Assembly: GCA_013140975.1 (NCBI GenBank)
Contig: JABFRV010000022.1
Span: forward strand, 1-62,082
Direction of reading: 5' to 3'
DNA from: Saprospiraceae bacterium
Lineage (GTDB): Bacteria > Bacteroidota > Bacteroidia > Chitinophagales > Saprospiraceae
Length of the DNA: 62,082 bases
This document shows, piece by piece, positions 38,671-48,766 of this stretch. The stretch's first letter is position 1. Each line of letters begins with the position of its first letter. A model generated the notes under the pieces. It made no database searches, was not told the DNA's origin, and saw only the letters and a list, made by a program, of their open reading frames with translations. Position numbers and translations under genes: made by a program.

Positions 38671-38678
38671 CAAATATA
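38671..38678 (-). promoter_or_regulatory. -7 box of rpsP
   Basis: TATATTTG on the minus strand, exact TAnnTTTG, about 75 bp upstream of the rpsP ATG. The surrounding GCAAATATAAGAAT is identical to the box upstream of the giant adhesin gene (46209-46222). Confidence 0.5.
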
Positions 38679-38876
38679 AGAATTCTTTCTGGAAAGGCAT
38701 CCTTTTTAGAAAAAAAGTAATGTATGGATTTTATTCCTTTTACCTTATGCCTAGGTTATCTTTTAAATTCCAGCAATAGAGTTAAAGAGGTCTTCTTGGT
38801 ACGTTTTTAGAAAGAGGAATGCAGATTAAGATAGGTTAAATTTTTGAGCAGGATCGAGTCAAATTCCTAATATGAT

Positions 38877-39506
38877 TTAGACCCTATGCTTGTTGGATTG
38901 TATCACAAAGAGCTCATAAATGATATTTGTTAACTTGTAGAATGCTCTGAGTTCTTCTTTTTTCAAAATTTTATTTTGAATGTAGATACAGAGATAGTAA
39001 TTGCTTGCAGCAATATGAAATTTTTTATTGTGCTTACATAATCGTCTTACCTCTTCATCAAAGTACGTGCGAATTACAGATTCATATTCTCCGGTGAGGT
39101 GAAACATTTCAGAAAATTCTTCATCAGTATGAAAGTCTATATCCTTTTTAACAAACCATTCTGAAATCATGGTCATAAATCTTTCTGGCTGTAACCTGAA
39201 TTCAGGGATGCCTAGTTTTTTACTATCAAATAATCTCACAGTCTGAGAAAACTTTCGCGAACTATTTCCTGTGCTAATCGTGTAGTGATAATCAAACAGA
39301 TATTTATTTTCGTAAATATCTTTATTAAATAAATTGCCTTTAATTGTTTTTCTTATTCCGTATTTAAACAATTTGAATTCACTCAACTGGGCGATCAGTC
39401 CCTCATCATTGCTTGTAGAAAAATCGAGTTGATTTTGAAAAGCAAATTCTCTTAATTCATCTTCCCGATTTTTATCATTGCCTGTAATCTTATCCCAAAA
39501 TGACAT
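38877..39506 (-). CDS. Cytoplasmic protein of unknown function
   Basis: 209 residues, no signal peptide. An N-terminal helix (MSFWDKITGNDKNREDELREFAFQ) precedes an alpha/beta region (TVRLFDSKKLGIPEFRLQPERFM) and a mainly helical C-terminus. The layout resembles small bacterial DUF3137-like proteins but I cannot assign it. Followed (in the direction of transcription) by a 280-bp gap containing the rpsP promoter. Confidence 0.7.
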   Translation of the reverse strand: MSFWDKITGNDKNREDELREFAFQNQLDFSTSNDEGLIAQLSEFKLFKYGIRKTIKGNLFNKDIYENKYLFDYHYTISTGNSSRKFSQTVRLFDSKKLGIPEFRLQPERFMTMISEWFVKKDIDFHTDEEFSEMFHLTGEYESVIRTYFDEEVRRLCKHNKKFHIAASNYYLCIYIQNKILKKEELRAFYKLTNIIYELFVIQSNKHRV

Positions 39507-39578
39507 TCAAATAATATTATAATTATGTAATATAAGTAGTAAATTTTTGCTGTTGTAATTCTATGTCAATCATTGTTT

Positions 39579-41120
39579 TTACAGCGGAATATTACCGTGT
39601 TTTTTTCGTGGAAGATTATCAACTTTATTTTGCAAAGATGAAAATGCCTTAATAAGTTTGATTCTAGTTTGAGAAGGTTCAATAACTTCGTCAATAAATC
39701 CTCTTGCGGCTGCATGATAAGGATTGGCAAATTTCTCTGCATACTCTTTTTCTTTGTCAAGCAGAGCCTGAGCAGGGTCATTTGCAGAATCAATTTCTTT
39801 TTTGAAAATTATTTCAGTAGCCCCTTTAGCACCCATAACAGCAATTTCTGCACTTGGCCAGGCGTAATTAAAGTCTGAGCCAATGTGCTTGCTATTCATA
39901 ACATCATACGCACCGCCATACGCTTTTCTGGTGATGAGTGTAATTCGAGGTACAGTAGCTTCACTGAATGCATAAAGCAATTTGGCTCCATTGCTAATAA
40001 TTCCATTCCATTCCTGATCAGATCCCGGTAAGAATCCAGGAACATCTTCCAAGACCAATAAAGGAATATTGAAGCAATCACATGTTCGCACAAATCTTGC
40101 TGCTTTTTTACTGGCATTTACATCGAGGCAACCTGCGAGTACCATTGGTTGATTCGCAACAATACCAATACTTTTTCCGGCTAAGCGTGCAAAACCAACA
40201 ACTATATTTTCCGCATATTCCTCATGTATTTCAAAAAAAGAATCAACATCAATAATTTTTTCTATGATGTGCTTGATGTCATAGGGTTGCATCGCGCTTT
40301 CCGGAATGATCGATTCAATCCCAAGCAATGTTTCGTCTGCAAGTTCATAATGAATTGCCTCCGGAGTTACTTCGCAATTCTGTGGGAGGTATGTTAATAA
40401 TTTTTTTACAGATTGAATACATTCGTAATCATTGGCAGCGGTTAATTGTGTCACACCACTTTTGCTAGCATGAGTATGTGCGCCGCCAAGACTTTCAGAA
40501 CTAATCTCTTCATTGGTTACTGTTTTTACAACGTTGGGTCCGGTCACAAACATATAAGAACTATGTTCAACCATGATTATAAAATCTGTTATCGCCGGCG
40601 AATATACTGCTCCACCTGCGCAAGGTCCCATGATTGCAGAAATTTGTGGAATTACACCGGATGCTCTAACGTTTCTATAAAAAATATCTGCGTATCCGGC
40701 AAGACTTCTTACTCCTTCCTGGATTCTTGCACCACCGGAATCATTAAGACCAATTACGGGTGCGCCATTTCTCATGGCGAGGTCCATGAGCTTGCAAATT
40801 TTCTCTGCATGTGTTTCAGAAAGAGAGCCTCCAAACACAGTAAAGTCCTGTGCATAAACGTAAACCAATCTGTTATAAATCGTACCAAATGCTGTTATAA
40901 CACCATCGCCATAAAAGATCTGCTCTTCCATTCCAAAGTCATACGTGCGATGAGTAACCAACATCCCAAATTCTTCCATGCTGCCTTCATCGAGTAATAA
41001 CTCAATACGTTCTCTGGCAGTTAACTTTCCTTTGCTGTGTTGAGAATCGATTCTTTTTTGTCCGCCCCCCAGTAACGCTTCTTCTTTTTTGGAGCGGAGT
41101 TGGTTGATTTTATTCTGCAT
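39579..41120 (-). CDS. Acyl-CoA carboxylase carboxyltransferase (propionyl-CoA carboxylase beta type)
   Basis: 513 residues with the two crotonase-like carboxyltransferase lobes: [48 protein letters not shown] in the first and [37 protein letters not shown] in the second. This is the PccB/MmdA family, which transfers carboxyl from biotin to propionyl-CoA or acts in methylmalonyl-CoA decarboxylase. No biotin carboxylase or biotin carrier gene is adjacent, so substrate and complex cannot be fixed. Preceded by an AAAATTG-repeat intergenic region. Confidence 0.93.
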   Translation of the reverse strand: MQNKINQLRSKKEEALLGGGQKRIDSQHSKGKLTARERIELLLDEGSMEEFGMLVTHRTYDFGMEEQIFYGDGVITAFGTIYNRLVYVYAQDFTVFGGSLSETHAEKICKLMDLAMRNGAPVIGLNDSGGARIQEGVRSLAGYADIFYRNVRASGVIPQISAIMGPCAGGAVYSPAITDFIIMVEHSSYMFVTGPNVVKTVTNEEISSESLGGAHTHASKSGVTQLTAANDYECIQSVKKLLTYLPQNCEVTPEAIHYELADETLLGIESIIPESAMQPYDIKHIIEKIIDVDSFFEIHEEYAENIVVGFARLAGKSIGIVANQPMVLAGCLDVNASKKAARFVRTCDCFNIPLLVLEDVPGFLPGSDQEWNGIISNGAKLLYAFSEATVPRITLITRKAYGGAYDVMNSKHIGSDFNYAWPSAEIAVMGAKGATEIIFKKEIDSANDPAQALLDKEKEYAEKFANPYHAAARGFIDEVIEPSQTRIKLIKAFSSLQNKVDNLPRKKHGNIPL

Positions 41121-41152
41121 TTTTTATTGTATGGAGAGGGTAAAGGTAGTTA

Positions 41153-41289
41153 GAAAATTGAAAATTGAAAATTGAAAATTGAAAGTGGGTAAGTGGGAAT
41201 TGAAAATTGAAAATGAAGATGGGAAAATTGAAAATTGTCCCAACATAAAGTCGGAATGAGAATTGAAAATGGAAAATTGAAAATGGATC
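41153..41289. repeat. AAAATTG heptamer-rich intergenic repeat with embedded palindrome
   Basis: Near-perfect GAAAATT/GAAAATTG units are repeated about twelve times, interrupted by GTGGGTAAGTGGG. At 41238-41256 lies an imperfect hairpin TCCCAAC-ATAAA-GTCGGAA related, in reverse complement, to the perfect palindrome at 46341-46359. Confidence 0.8.
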
Positions 41290-41395
41290 CATTTTTGGAA
41301 GTTGGAAATATTTATAGGTTGTAAGTCATAAAATTATATTGGAGATAATTTGCAACCTTACTTAATGAGGACAAAATAATTTTACGGCATTGCGT

Positions 41396-42088
41396 TTATT
41401 TCTTGCTGAGATGAAAAACCTGCTCCTGCCAATTTTCTAAAACACCAAATGCAGGATGCATCATAGGTAATGCAGAAAAAGTCTTTACTGCTGAAGTGCC
41501 GGATATTTTAAAAGAATTATAATAACAATGCAAGCCTATACAAGAATCATCCATTTTCTTTTCTGCACCATATAAAATATCGTTCCAGATTGGATGCCCA
41601 ATATATGAGAGTTGTGCTCTGATCTGATGATAGCGGCCAGTCAATAATTCTATTTCAAGCAGGCTCCAATCATTATTATATGTTAAAACATTGTATTGAA
41701 GTTTGCATTCTTTGTAATCATCATTTACTTTCGTATCTGAAACAATTGCGCGATGCAGCTTAAAATCTTTGTAAATGAAATGCTGTAATAATTGACTTCC
41801 ATTGGAAAGTTGTCCCTGGACAATAGCGAGATATTTTTTACGAACATTATTGCTTGTCCATTCTGACTGCAAGAAAGTGCAAGCGCTTTTCTTTTTTGCA
41901 AAAACCACAAGCCCACTGGTAGGGCGGTCTATCCGGTTAACAACAAATAATTTATCTTTTAATTTTTGTTGATCTATAATAGTATGCAATAAATTGGGGT
42001 GATTGTTTTTGTCAGGTTCTACCTGTAATCCAAAAGGTTTATCAATAATTATTAGATCATTATTTTCAAAAACAATTTTAACATCCAT
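41396..42088 (-). CDS. RluA-family RNA pseudouridine synthase
   Basis: 230 residues from the ATG at 42088; longer upstream starts would run into the preceding gene. Catalytic Asp54 lies in NRIDRPTSGLVVF, and VFENNDLIIIDKPFGLQV, LLTGRYHQIRAQLSYIGHPI are typical RluA motifs. It converts uridines in rRNA or tRNA; no S4 domain is present, so the subfamily resembles RluA/RluC-type enzymes lacking it, target unknown. The start overlaps the stop of the giant adhesin gene by one base (TAATG), which implies translational coupling. Confidence 0.93.
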   Translation of the reverse strand: MDVKIVFENNDLIIIDKPFGLQVEPDKNNHPNLLHTIIDQQKLKDKLFVVNRIDRPTSGLVVFAKKKSACTFLQSEWTSNNVRKKYLAIVQGQLSNGSQLLQHFIYKDFKLHRAIVSDTKVNDDYKECKLQYNVLTYNNDWSLLEIELLTGRYHQIRAQLSYIGHPIWNDILYGAEKKMDDSCIGLHCYYNSFKISGTSAVKTFSALPMMHPAFGVLENWQEQVFHLSKK

Positions 42089-45000
42089 TAGCGAACAACA
42101 GTTATGTCTCCAAGAAAATTTTGTTTTTCTCCTGAGTTCCACTCAACTATAATCATATAAGTATATACTCCCGGATTCACGGACTGGTTATTAAACATTC
42201 CGTTCCAACCAGATCTTTTCAGGTCGGTGCCCGGAATATTATCATTTCTATACATTAATGCTCCCCATCGATCATAAATTTGAAATGTAGAAATAGACTT
42301 TATTGCCTCTTCAACTCCTTCCGGATGAAAGATATCATTGATGCCGTCACCATTAGGGCTAAAAGCATTGGGAACCCAAAAACCTTTTTTTATTAAATTA
42401 ATTCTGATATCAGCAGTTGCTGTACAACCATTTTTATTCGTTATCAAAACGGTAAAAATATTTTCGTCATCAAGATTTCTTGTGGTAGGATTCGGACAAT
42501 TTGAGCATGATAATTTTTCCGCCGGTTGCCATTCTATGGAAGCTATGGAATCGGCAGGCGTTGTAGAACTAAATTGCAATGTAATGTCTGTGCCTTCATT
42601 AATTTTTAAATCAGCCGGAAGCATTACATCTATTGCAGAAGGTGTATTGATTATAAAATTAGAACTAAACTCACAACCATTTTTATCTATGATCTTTACA
42701 TCATGTAGTCCTGGTGATAAATTGCTTAATGGAAATTGAGTAATTGAATTTCCATCTATAAAATAAGTATAAGGTCCTTCGCCGCCTTGAATAACCAAGG
42801 AATTTAAAGCGGATATGTCATCAGGGCAATTGGGTTGCGTAAGATTTGTGATAAGATTGGTAGGAACGTTTTTTATTTCAGATACAAAAACGGAATCAAT
42901 TGTTACGCATCCGTTTTCTCCAATAACTCTTACTGTATACCAGGCTTCAGCTGAAACAGTCGGATTTAATTGATTTGATCCGCTTATTATATTTCCTGTA
43001 TTTGTTGTCCACAAGATTGAAGAATTTGAAGAATTTGCAATATTCAAATCTAAGTTCACTGACAGAATTTTACATGTCAATTTGATTGGGGTGGCAATGG
43101 AGATTATAGGCGGATTAATATCTTCTATTACTTCCACTGTTCTGGTAAGAAAGCATTGATTGCTTGTATCTGTAACAGTAAGTGAATAAATTCCTTTCTT
43201 ATTCACCAGAATATTGGGATTTGAAATTGGACCAATGATATTACCGTTTCCGGTACTCCATAGATATTTCGAACTTCCACCAACATTTGTGCCGGATATT
43301 GTTAACTGCGTTTTAAGACATGTTAGTGTATCAGGATTCAGGAGTAAAAACATTGGCCTTGTTGTATCAATTCTAATACTCATTGAGTCAATACTGATAC
43401 ATCCATTAGAACCATCAATAGAGGTTAGAATATATGTTGCCGGACTTGTTGCCTTAATTGTCTTTGGATCACTTGTTGATACAATTGTTCCATTCAATGT
43501 AGACCAATTATAAATTATTCCCATAATTGAATTGCTTGTACCTGTTATCGTGAATTCATTGATAGCACAATTCAATACCAGGTCAACGCCAGCATTGGCA
43601 CCAGGAGCAGTTGTATCTATATCAACATTTATTATCGCTGAAGAACTACAACCGTTTCCGCTATCCGTTACAACGATTGTGAATTTACCAGGAGAACCAG
43701 TTGATGCTTGTGTGCTGTTAGAATTGGAAATATTCTGATTATTGTCCCCAACCCACTGAAATGTTAAAGTATTTCCCGTTTGGGATGTTGCATTGGCCTG
43801 TAGGATTGCGGATTTATTTGAGCAAGTTAGTTTGTTTGGCGGAACTGTATTTAACAAAGGTTTATTCGCATCAGGCGAAACTTTAATTGTCACGGAATCC
43901 TTACATCCATTCGTGATATCAGTAATAACGAGTTTGTAAGATCCGGATTGTCGTATTTCTAATTTTTGTGTTCCATTGCCGCTTCCAATTATGCCATTCG
44001 TAGTTGACCAGTCATATTGAAAATTTGCACCAGAGCTGGATAAAGAAGCGTCGATAGATAATAAACTATCCTTGCATTGGAAAACCAGATCCGGTCCGGC
44101 GTTGACAATGGGAAGAGAAATATTTTCTCGAATTTCAATCGAATCAAAAATTTCACAATTATTAATAGTATCAAGCAATCGAATATAGTAAATGCCTTTT
44201 TTGTCTGCTTTCGCATTTATTTGATTTGCGCCGGAGATGATATTTCCGGAAAGTGTTGACCACTGTATGGAAAGATTATTTGTAGAATTCGTATTCGCGT
44301 TTAAGTCTACAGATTTTCTAATACAGTTTAATTCCGGGCTGGCATTGATGCTTATAGTAGGAAACTTTCGAATGTCCCGAATATGAACAGTATCTATATC
44401 CTGGCAACCATTTTTTTCATTTACACTTCGAATTACAACAAAACCTGGTATAATACTGGTTCTGCTTCTTATTGTGTCATCAATTAAAAATCTGCCATCA
44501 GGAAAAGACCAATAATATTTTACATCTGAAGAATTATTTCCGGAAGGAATTATAACAGCACTATTATTTATGCAATCTATATTCAAGGTATCTTGCGCAG
44601 AAGTAACAGGTGTAGAGGTGTCAATTTTTACATTGATTGATTTTGCGTTAAAACATTTATTTAACTTATTTGTGATTTTTAAAATGTAATTTCCGCTTTG
44701 GCTTGATTGCAATGTTGATGCATCGTTAATCTTTTGATTATCGGGAAGAGTCCATATAATTGAATAAAGCGAAGTATCCTGAAGGGATGATAACAGAATC
44801 GCATTTTTTCTGACACAATTAATTAAGGTATCTCCGGTCAGATTAAAGTCAGGAAGTATTGTATCTGCGGAAATAGATTTTAATAATTCCAACTTACAAC
44901 CTGTATTGATATCGGTAATGGTGACTTTGTAAGTTTGTGCCTTAAATACTTTTGCAAGATCGGATTTACTTCCCACTAAAATATCTGTGCTTGGTGACCA

Positions 45001-46188
45001 GTCATAAGTGTAATCACCACTTCCTGTATTCATTAAAACTCTTAAATCAATAGTATCTAATGCACAATTGGCCAATCCCAAAGATTGAATCGTTCCTTCC
45101 AGTTTTTCCGGTGCTTCATAATCTATTGACGCTTCCGTTTCGCAAAGTGTATTTCCGTTTTTATAAATAACTTTGAGAGTATACGTTCCTGAACCTTTCC
45201 CTTTTGCAACCAATCCATTTTGAGAAACGATCTCGCCTACATCAGTTGACCACTGATACGTAATATTTGATCCCGTACTTGAGCCGGTTCCAAATAAATC
45301 AAAGACTTCAGATGAGCATTTTGGTTTAAATGGAATTATGACAACAGCTTTTAAATCAACGATCTCAACTTCTACTTCATCTTCATCAACACATTTTTCG
45401 TACAAAGCAAGGTCGTCCAATGCAAAATCATTTCCAAATCCAACGCCCGTTAGTTCAGATATGCAAATCGTTGATGAAGCAGAGGTTGCAGTAAAGCAAG
45501 CAGTCATTAATGTCCAATCACATAATGCACCCACTTGACCACCCCCGATACTCGCTCCATTCACTGTAATTCCAATAATCGAAGGACTATTTGGAAATAC
45601 GAGCATTGAATATAATTCAAATTGATACATTTTGCCGGGAACAGTTGGAACAGTCTGGCACCAGACTTTTTTTCCGGCGGCGGTAGAGCCATCAACAAGC
45701 CACATATTGCCAGAGCCAGATGTATGATCGCCGCAATTTTGAAATCCAGAATTGTAAGCTTGTGGATTCGTAGCAATGGCAACATTATCCGGTCCAAAAC
45801 CCTGTCCTAAAGTTCTAAATACATATTCTGTAGAAAATCCCGAAAAGCCAGCTTCAAAATTTCCATTTAATATGAGATTCGTCGTGCCAATAACTTCAGC
45901 GCTTAATGTGTATTTATATCTTCCCGGTATCTTTGTAAGAACCATTGGATCAAGTGCTTTGGGATCGGACAATCCGGTTGAAGGTATCCATTCAAATTTA
46001 TTGGGAGTCCCATTAATCATTCCTTGCAGTTGGATCATCATGGTAGGATCGCAGGTAAACAAATCTGGTCCTGCGTCGACTAATCCTGCACATTGACTAA
46101 ACAGGTTGTTTGCGTTAAAAACTGATGTAATTAACGCTATCTTGATTAAAATCAATATTCTTGAAGATCTGACAATTCTGCTTTTCAT
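42088..46188 (-). CDS. Giant surface adhesin-like protein with type B T9SS (gliding-associated) sorting domain
   Basis: 1366 residues with a signal peptide (NANNLFSQ, residue 32). After a first DAGPDLFTCDP motif and a jelly-roll-like region (about 100-270), roughly ten Ig/PKD-like repeats of about 85 residues follow, each with a LTC/LNC-type Cys and a YxWST-type strand (for example QYDWSTTNG, YNWSTLNG). One SprB-like TQPNCPDDISALNSL segment precedes the C-terminal 85-residue domain starting WVPNAFSPNGDGINDIF and including IYDRWGALMY and GVYTYMIIV, the gliding-motility-associated type B sorting domain. It should be exported by the T9SS and surface-exposed. The downstream rluA-type gene overlaps its stop. 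Confidence 0.93.
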   Translation of the reverse strand: MKSRIVRSSRILILIKIALITSVFNANNLFSQCAGLVDAGPDLFTCDPTMMIQLQGMINGTPNKFEWIPSTGLSDPKALDPMVLTKIPGRYKYTLSAEVIGTTNLILNGNFEAGFSGFSTEYVFRTLGQGFGPDNVAIATNPQAYNSGFQNCGDHTSGSGNMWLVDGSTAAGKKVWCQTVPTVPGKMYQFELYSMLVFPNSPSIIGITVNGASIGGGQVGALCDWTLMTACFTATSASSTICISELTGVGFGNDFALDDLALYEKCVDEDEVEVEIVDLKAVVIIPFKPKCSSEVFDLFGTGSSTGSNITYQWSTDVGEIVSQNGLVAKGKGSGTYTLKVIYKNGNTLCETEASIDYEAPEKLEGTIQSLGLANCALDTIDLRVLMNTGSGDYTYDWSPSTDILVGSKSDLAKVFKAQTYKVTITDINTGCKLELLKSISADTILPDFNLTGDTLINCVRKNAILLSSLQDTSLYSIIWTLPDNQKINDASTLQSSQSGNYILKITNKLNKCFNAKSINVKIDTSTPVTSAQDTLNIDCINNSAVIIPSGNNSSDVKYYWSFPDGRFLIDDTIRSRTSIIPGFVVIRSVNEKNGCQDIDTVHIRDIRKFPTISINASPELNCIRKSVDLNANTNSTNNLSIQWSTLSGNIISGANQINAKADKKGIYYIRLLDTINNCEIFDSIEIRENISLPIVNAGPDLVFQCKDSLLSIDASLSSSGANFQYDWSTTNGIIGSGNGTQKLEIRQSGSYKLVITDITNGCKDSVTIKVSPDANKPLLNTVPPNKLTCSNKSAILQANATSQTGNTLTFQWVGDNNQNISNSNSTQASTGSPGKFTIVVTDSGNGCSSSAIINVDIDTTAPGANAGVDLVLNCAINEFTITGTSNSIMGIIYNWSTLNGTIVSTSDPKTIKATSPATYILTSIDGSNGCISIDSMSIRIDTTRPMFLLLNPDTLTCLKTQLTISGTNVGGSSKYLWSTGNGNIIGPISNPNILVNKKGIYSLTVTDTSNQCFLTRTVEVIEDINPPIISIATPIKLTCKILSVNLDLNIANSSNSSILWTTNTGNIISGSNQLNPTVSAEAWYTVRVIGENGCVTIDSVFVSEIKNVPTNLITNLTQPNCPDDISALNSLVIQGGEGPYTYFIDGNSITQFPLSNLSPGLHDVKIIDKNGCEFSSNFIINTPSAIDVMLPADLKINEGTDITLQFSSTTPADSIASIEWQPAEKLSCSNCPNPTTRNLDDENIFTVLITNKNGCTATADIRINLIKKGFWVPNAFSPNGDGINDIFHPEGVEEAIKSISTFQIYDRWGALMYRNDNIPGTDLKRSGWNGMFNNQSVNPGVYTYMIIVEWNSGEKQNFLGDITVVR

Positions 46189-46209
46189 ATTCTACCTCAA
46201 TACTTATTG

Positions 46210-46217
46210 CAAATATA
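46210..46217 (-). promoter_or_regulatory. -7 box upstream of the giant adhesin gene
   Basis: TATATTTG on the minus strand, exact TAnnTTTG match, leader about 18 nt. No well-placed -33 element. Confidence 0.45.
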
Positions 46218-46340
46218 AGAATCCCATCCCTGATTTATTGTTTTAATTGAGGAGTCTTCTGCTACGAATAGAGTTCATAGAGCTCTTCTTTGTTGCTTTT
46301 GAATCGGAAGTAACCAACTTTTCCAATTTTAATTTTCATC

Positions 46341-46359
46341 CCGACTTTATGTCGGGACA
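46341..46359. repeat. Perfect palindromic element TCCCGAC-TTTAT-GTCGGGA
   Basis: Seven-base-pair stem with 5-nt loop, flanked by AATTTTCA and CAATTTTC. The same sequence and flanks occur in inverted orientation, with two stem changes, at 41238-41256. A REP-like dispersed element. Confidence 0.75.
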
Positions 46360-46424
46360 ATTTTCAAAGAAGGCACATTGTTGAAATAACCTGATAACAT
46401 ACAACGAATAATAAAATCAATAGT

Positions 46425-46432
46425 TATATTTG
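46425..46432 (+). promoter_or_regulatory. -7 box upstream of the caspase gene
   Basis: TATATTTG, exact TAnnTTTG match; leader about 80 nt. No -33 TTTG at the right distance. Confidence 0.35.
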
Positions 46433-46514
46433 TATTGGATCTGCATTTCATATTACAAAAGAGTTTAATATCAAAATTTTAAATTCTCAGGTAATTTAAT
46501 TCATTCAATAAACC

Positions 46515-48755
46515 ATGAAAGCAATCTGGATTATAACCTTTGTTATAATCACCTTTAGCCAGCTTGAATCACAGGAACTAAGGGGATTAAAACCTGCAAA
46601 ATCATTAAATGCAGGGAGATTGGGAACAACACGTGCCCTTATTATAGGAGTTTCAGATTACAAGGATAGTCTTATAACAGATCTACAATATGCTCACAGA
46701 GACGCAGAGGAATTTGCAAAGTATCTTCATTCCAAAGAAGGATATGGGGTTGATTTAGATAACATAATCTTACTGACCAATGAGCAGGCTAGCGGAGGTC
46801 GGGTAATGATGTCTTTGAGCTGGTTGCTGGACATGAGTAAGGAAGGTGATCAGGTTATTATTTATTTTGCCGGACATGGTGATGTTGAATCCAAATTGCT
46901 CAATTCCTCCGGTTATTTATTGCTATGGGATTCTCCAAATAGATCTTATTTTTTAAACGCATTAAGTGTTTCAATTCTCCATGATATTCTAAATACTTTG
47001 TCTGTGAATAACAAGGCAAGAGTATTATTTATTTCAGATGCCTGTCATTCAGGAACGCTGGCTGGAAACGGAATTTCAGGAACCAGTTTGACGGCTCAGA
47101 ATATGATGAACTTATTCAGAAATCAGATGATGGTCTTGTCGTGTCAGCCTGATGAGCTTTCAATTGAGGGAAAGCAGTGGGGTAATGGTAGAGGATTATT
47201 CAGTTATCATTTCGTTGATGGACTGAAAGGATTTGCCAATACAGATCAGGATTCTATTATCTTGTTAAAAGAATTAGAAAGATATGTACAAGACAAGGTT
47301 GCAATTGATGCACAAAAAGTGAATCACACGCAGACTCCTGTTGTGCATGGCAATATAAATCAACTCATCAGTTATGTGGATCCTAAATTTACCAAACTTG
47401 ATCCTCAGCAAAAACCTTATGAAATTCCGGCTTTTAACAATATTGGATCAAGATCTGTAATTCGTTGGGAGCTCGAAAATCAGGATACATCTGTGCAAAG
47501 AATTTACAAAGAGTTTCAATACGCTCTTGATAAAAAAGAATTCCTTGATGCTTCAGATGGAAGAATGTGGGCAGATACCTTGTACAAACAATTGGAATCC
47601 AAGGTAAAGGAAGGAGTATTTATAAACTCGGTGAAGAATCAGTATGTGGCTGAGTTGACGGATGATGCGAATAGTGAGTTGATCGAGATTTTAAATGATA
47701 ATAGTTCAAGTTTACTTAAAGCTAAATTAAGAAAATCAAGGAGAATTAATTATAATAAAATTCAATTATATAGAGCTAAAGAGTTAATTGGAAGTGAGCA
47801 TTTTTACTTGAAATATATTCAAGCTAGAATTTATTTATTTGAAGGACTCATATTGTTTTATGAAAATTCAAATAATAAAAATATTAAAGAAGGGAACGGA
47901 ATAATCAAATATTTTAATCAATCATTAGAATTGGAGCCAAATGCACCATTTACATATTTTTTCATGATGGTTACTCATGCTTTAAAATTTGGAAATAAGG
48001 ATTCAACTATTTATTATTGTGAAAAGTCAATAAGTAATTCTAATAATTGGATTGTTCCATATTGCTTTTTAGCATCATATTTATGTGAAAAATTTGACGA
48101 CTCGAAATTAGCAAGACACTATGTTTCATTAATTGAGTCGAAGGCCAATACTAACTTATTAGTAAAAAATGTAATTGCTTTAGTTTTATTTTATGAAAAC
48201 CAATTAACTGAATCTCTTAAGTTGTTTACAGAATTGTCCCAACAACAACCTAATAACTTTATGCACCAACAAAATTTAGGTATTATAAATTATAAGCTAA
48301 AAAATAAAGAGCAAGCTGAAATTAATTTCTTGGAAGCAGTAAAAATAGATTCATCTGCATTCAATGCATATTATTTTATAGGTTTGATACATTATGACAA
48401 GAAGCTTTACAATGAAGCAATATTTTATGCAAATAAATCCATAGAGATCAATAGTAATTTTTTATCTGGTCTAAAATTGTTAGGTGTATTGAACTTAGAA
48501 TTAAGAGAATTAGATCTTTCGGAATTGTATTTAAAAAGAGTTCTTTCATTAAATGAAAAAGAAAAATCAACCTTTTATTATTTAAGTCTTGTATGTTTAT
48601 TAAGAGAAAACAAGGAAGAATTTTTTAGATATTTTGACTTGGCTTTAAAGAATGGATATAGTAATATTAATAATATTAATAATTCTAGGGAGTTAAATCT
48701 TATCAGAAACGATAAGGATTTTATTGACTTATTAAATAAATATAATTTAAAATAA
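46515..48755 (+). CDS. Exported caspase-family (C14) protease with TPR repeats
   Basis: 746 residues with a signal peptide (QLESQ, residue 20). Residues about 37-275 are a caspase/metacaspase p20-like domain: GTTRALIIGVSDYKD, catalytic His121 in YFAGHGD and Cys177 in ISDACHSG. After a linker (about 290-390) the C-terminal half is helical TPR repeats (for example FMHQQNLGIINYKLKNKEQAE, AYYFIGLIHYDKKLYNEAI). Bacterial caspase-TPR proteins are proteases or signalling scaffolds, usually cytoplasmic in defence systems, but this one carries an export signal. Base composition drops to about 25% GC in the TPR half. The next gene starts 11 bp later. Confidence 0.88.
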   Translation: MKAIWIITFVIITFSQLESQELRGLKPAKSLNAGRLGTTRALIIGVSDYKDSLITDLQYAHRDAEEFAKYLHSKEGYGVDLDNIILLTNEQASGGRVMMSLSWLLDMSKEGDQVIIYFAGHGDVESKLLNSSGYLLLWDSPNRSYFLNALSVSILHDILNTLSVNNKARVLFISDACHSGTLAGNGISGTSLTAQNMMNLFRNQMMVLSCQPDELSIEGKQWGNGRGLFSYHFVDGLKGFANTDQDSIILLKELERYVQDKVAIDAQKVNHTQTPVVHGNINQLISYVDPKFTKLDPQQKPYEIPAFNNIGSRSVIRWELENQDTSVQRIYKEFQYALDKKEFLDASDGRMWADTLYKQLESKVKEGVFINSVKNQYVAELTDDANSELIEILNDNSSSLLKAKLRKSRRINYNKIQLYRAKELIGSEHFYLKYIQARIYLFEGLILFYENSNNKNIKEGNGIIKYFNQSLELEPNAPFTYFFMMVTHALKFGNKDSTIYYCEKSISNSNNWIVPYCFLASYLCEKFDDSKLARHYVSLIESKANTNLLVKNVIALVLFYENQLTESLKLFTELSQQQPNNFMHQQNLGIINYKLKNKEQAEINFLEAVKIDSSAFNAYYFIGLIHYDKKLYNEAIFYANKSIEINSNFLSGLKLLGVLNLELRELDLSELYLKRVLSLNEKEKSTFYYLSLVCLLRENKEEFFRYFDLALKNGYSNINNINNSRELNLIRNDKDFIDLLNKYNLK

Positions 48756-48766
48756 AATTTTATAAA

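Larger units (their letters stand above)
46189..46514. other. Divergent intergenic region between adhesin and caspase genes
   Basis: 326 bp without a gene. It holds a -7 box for the adhesin (46210-46217, minus strand), the perfect palindrome at 46341-46359 and a -7 box toward the caspase gene (TATATTTG, 46425-46432). Confidence 0.6.

Noticed and set aside
40446-40997. 183-codon open frame antisense to the carboxylase gene
   Set aside because: It lies wholly inside the carboxylase beta gene on the opposite strand, has Cys/Ser-rich unlikely composition, and mirrors the coding frame; a shadow.
41153-41289. CRISPR-like regular repeats
   Set aside because: Units are 7-8 bp with no unique spacers and no cas genes; a simple tandem repeat.
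43214-43738. Antisense frames inside the giant adhesin gene
   Set aside because: They follow the repeat periodicity of the Ig-like repeats and have no independent support.
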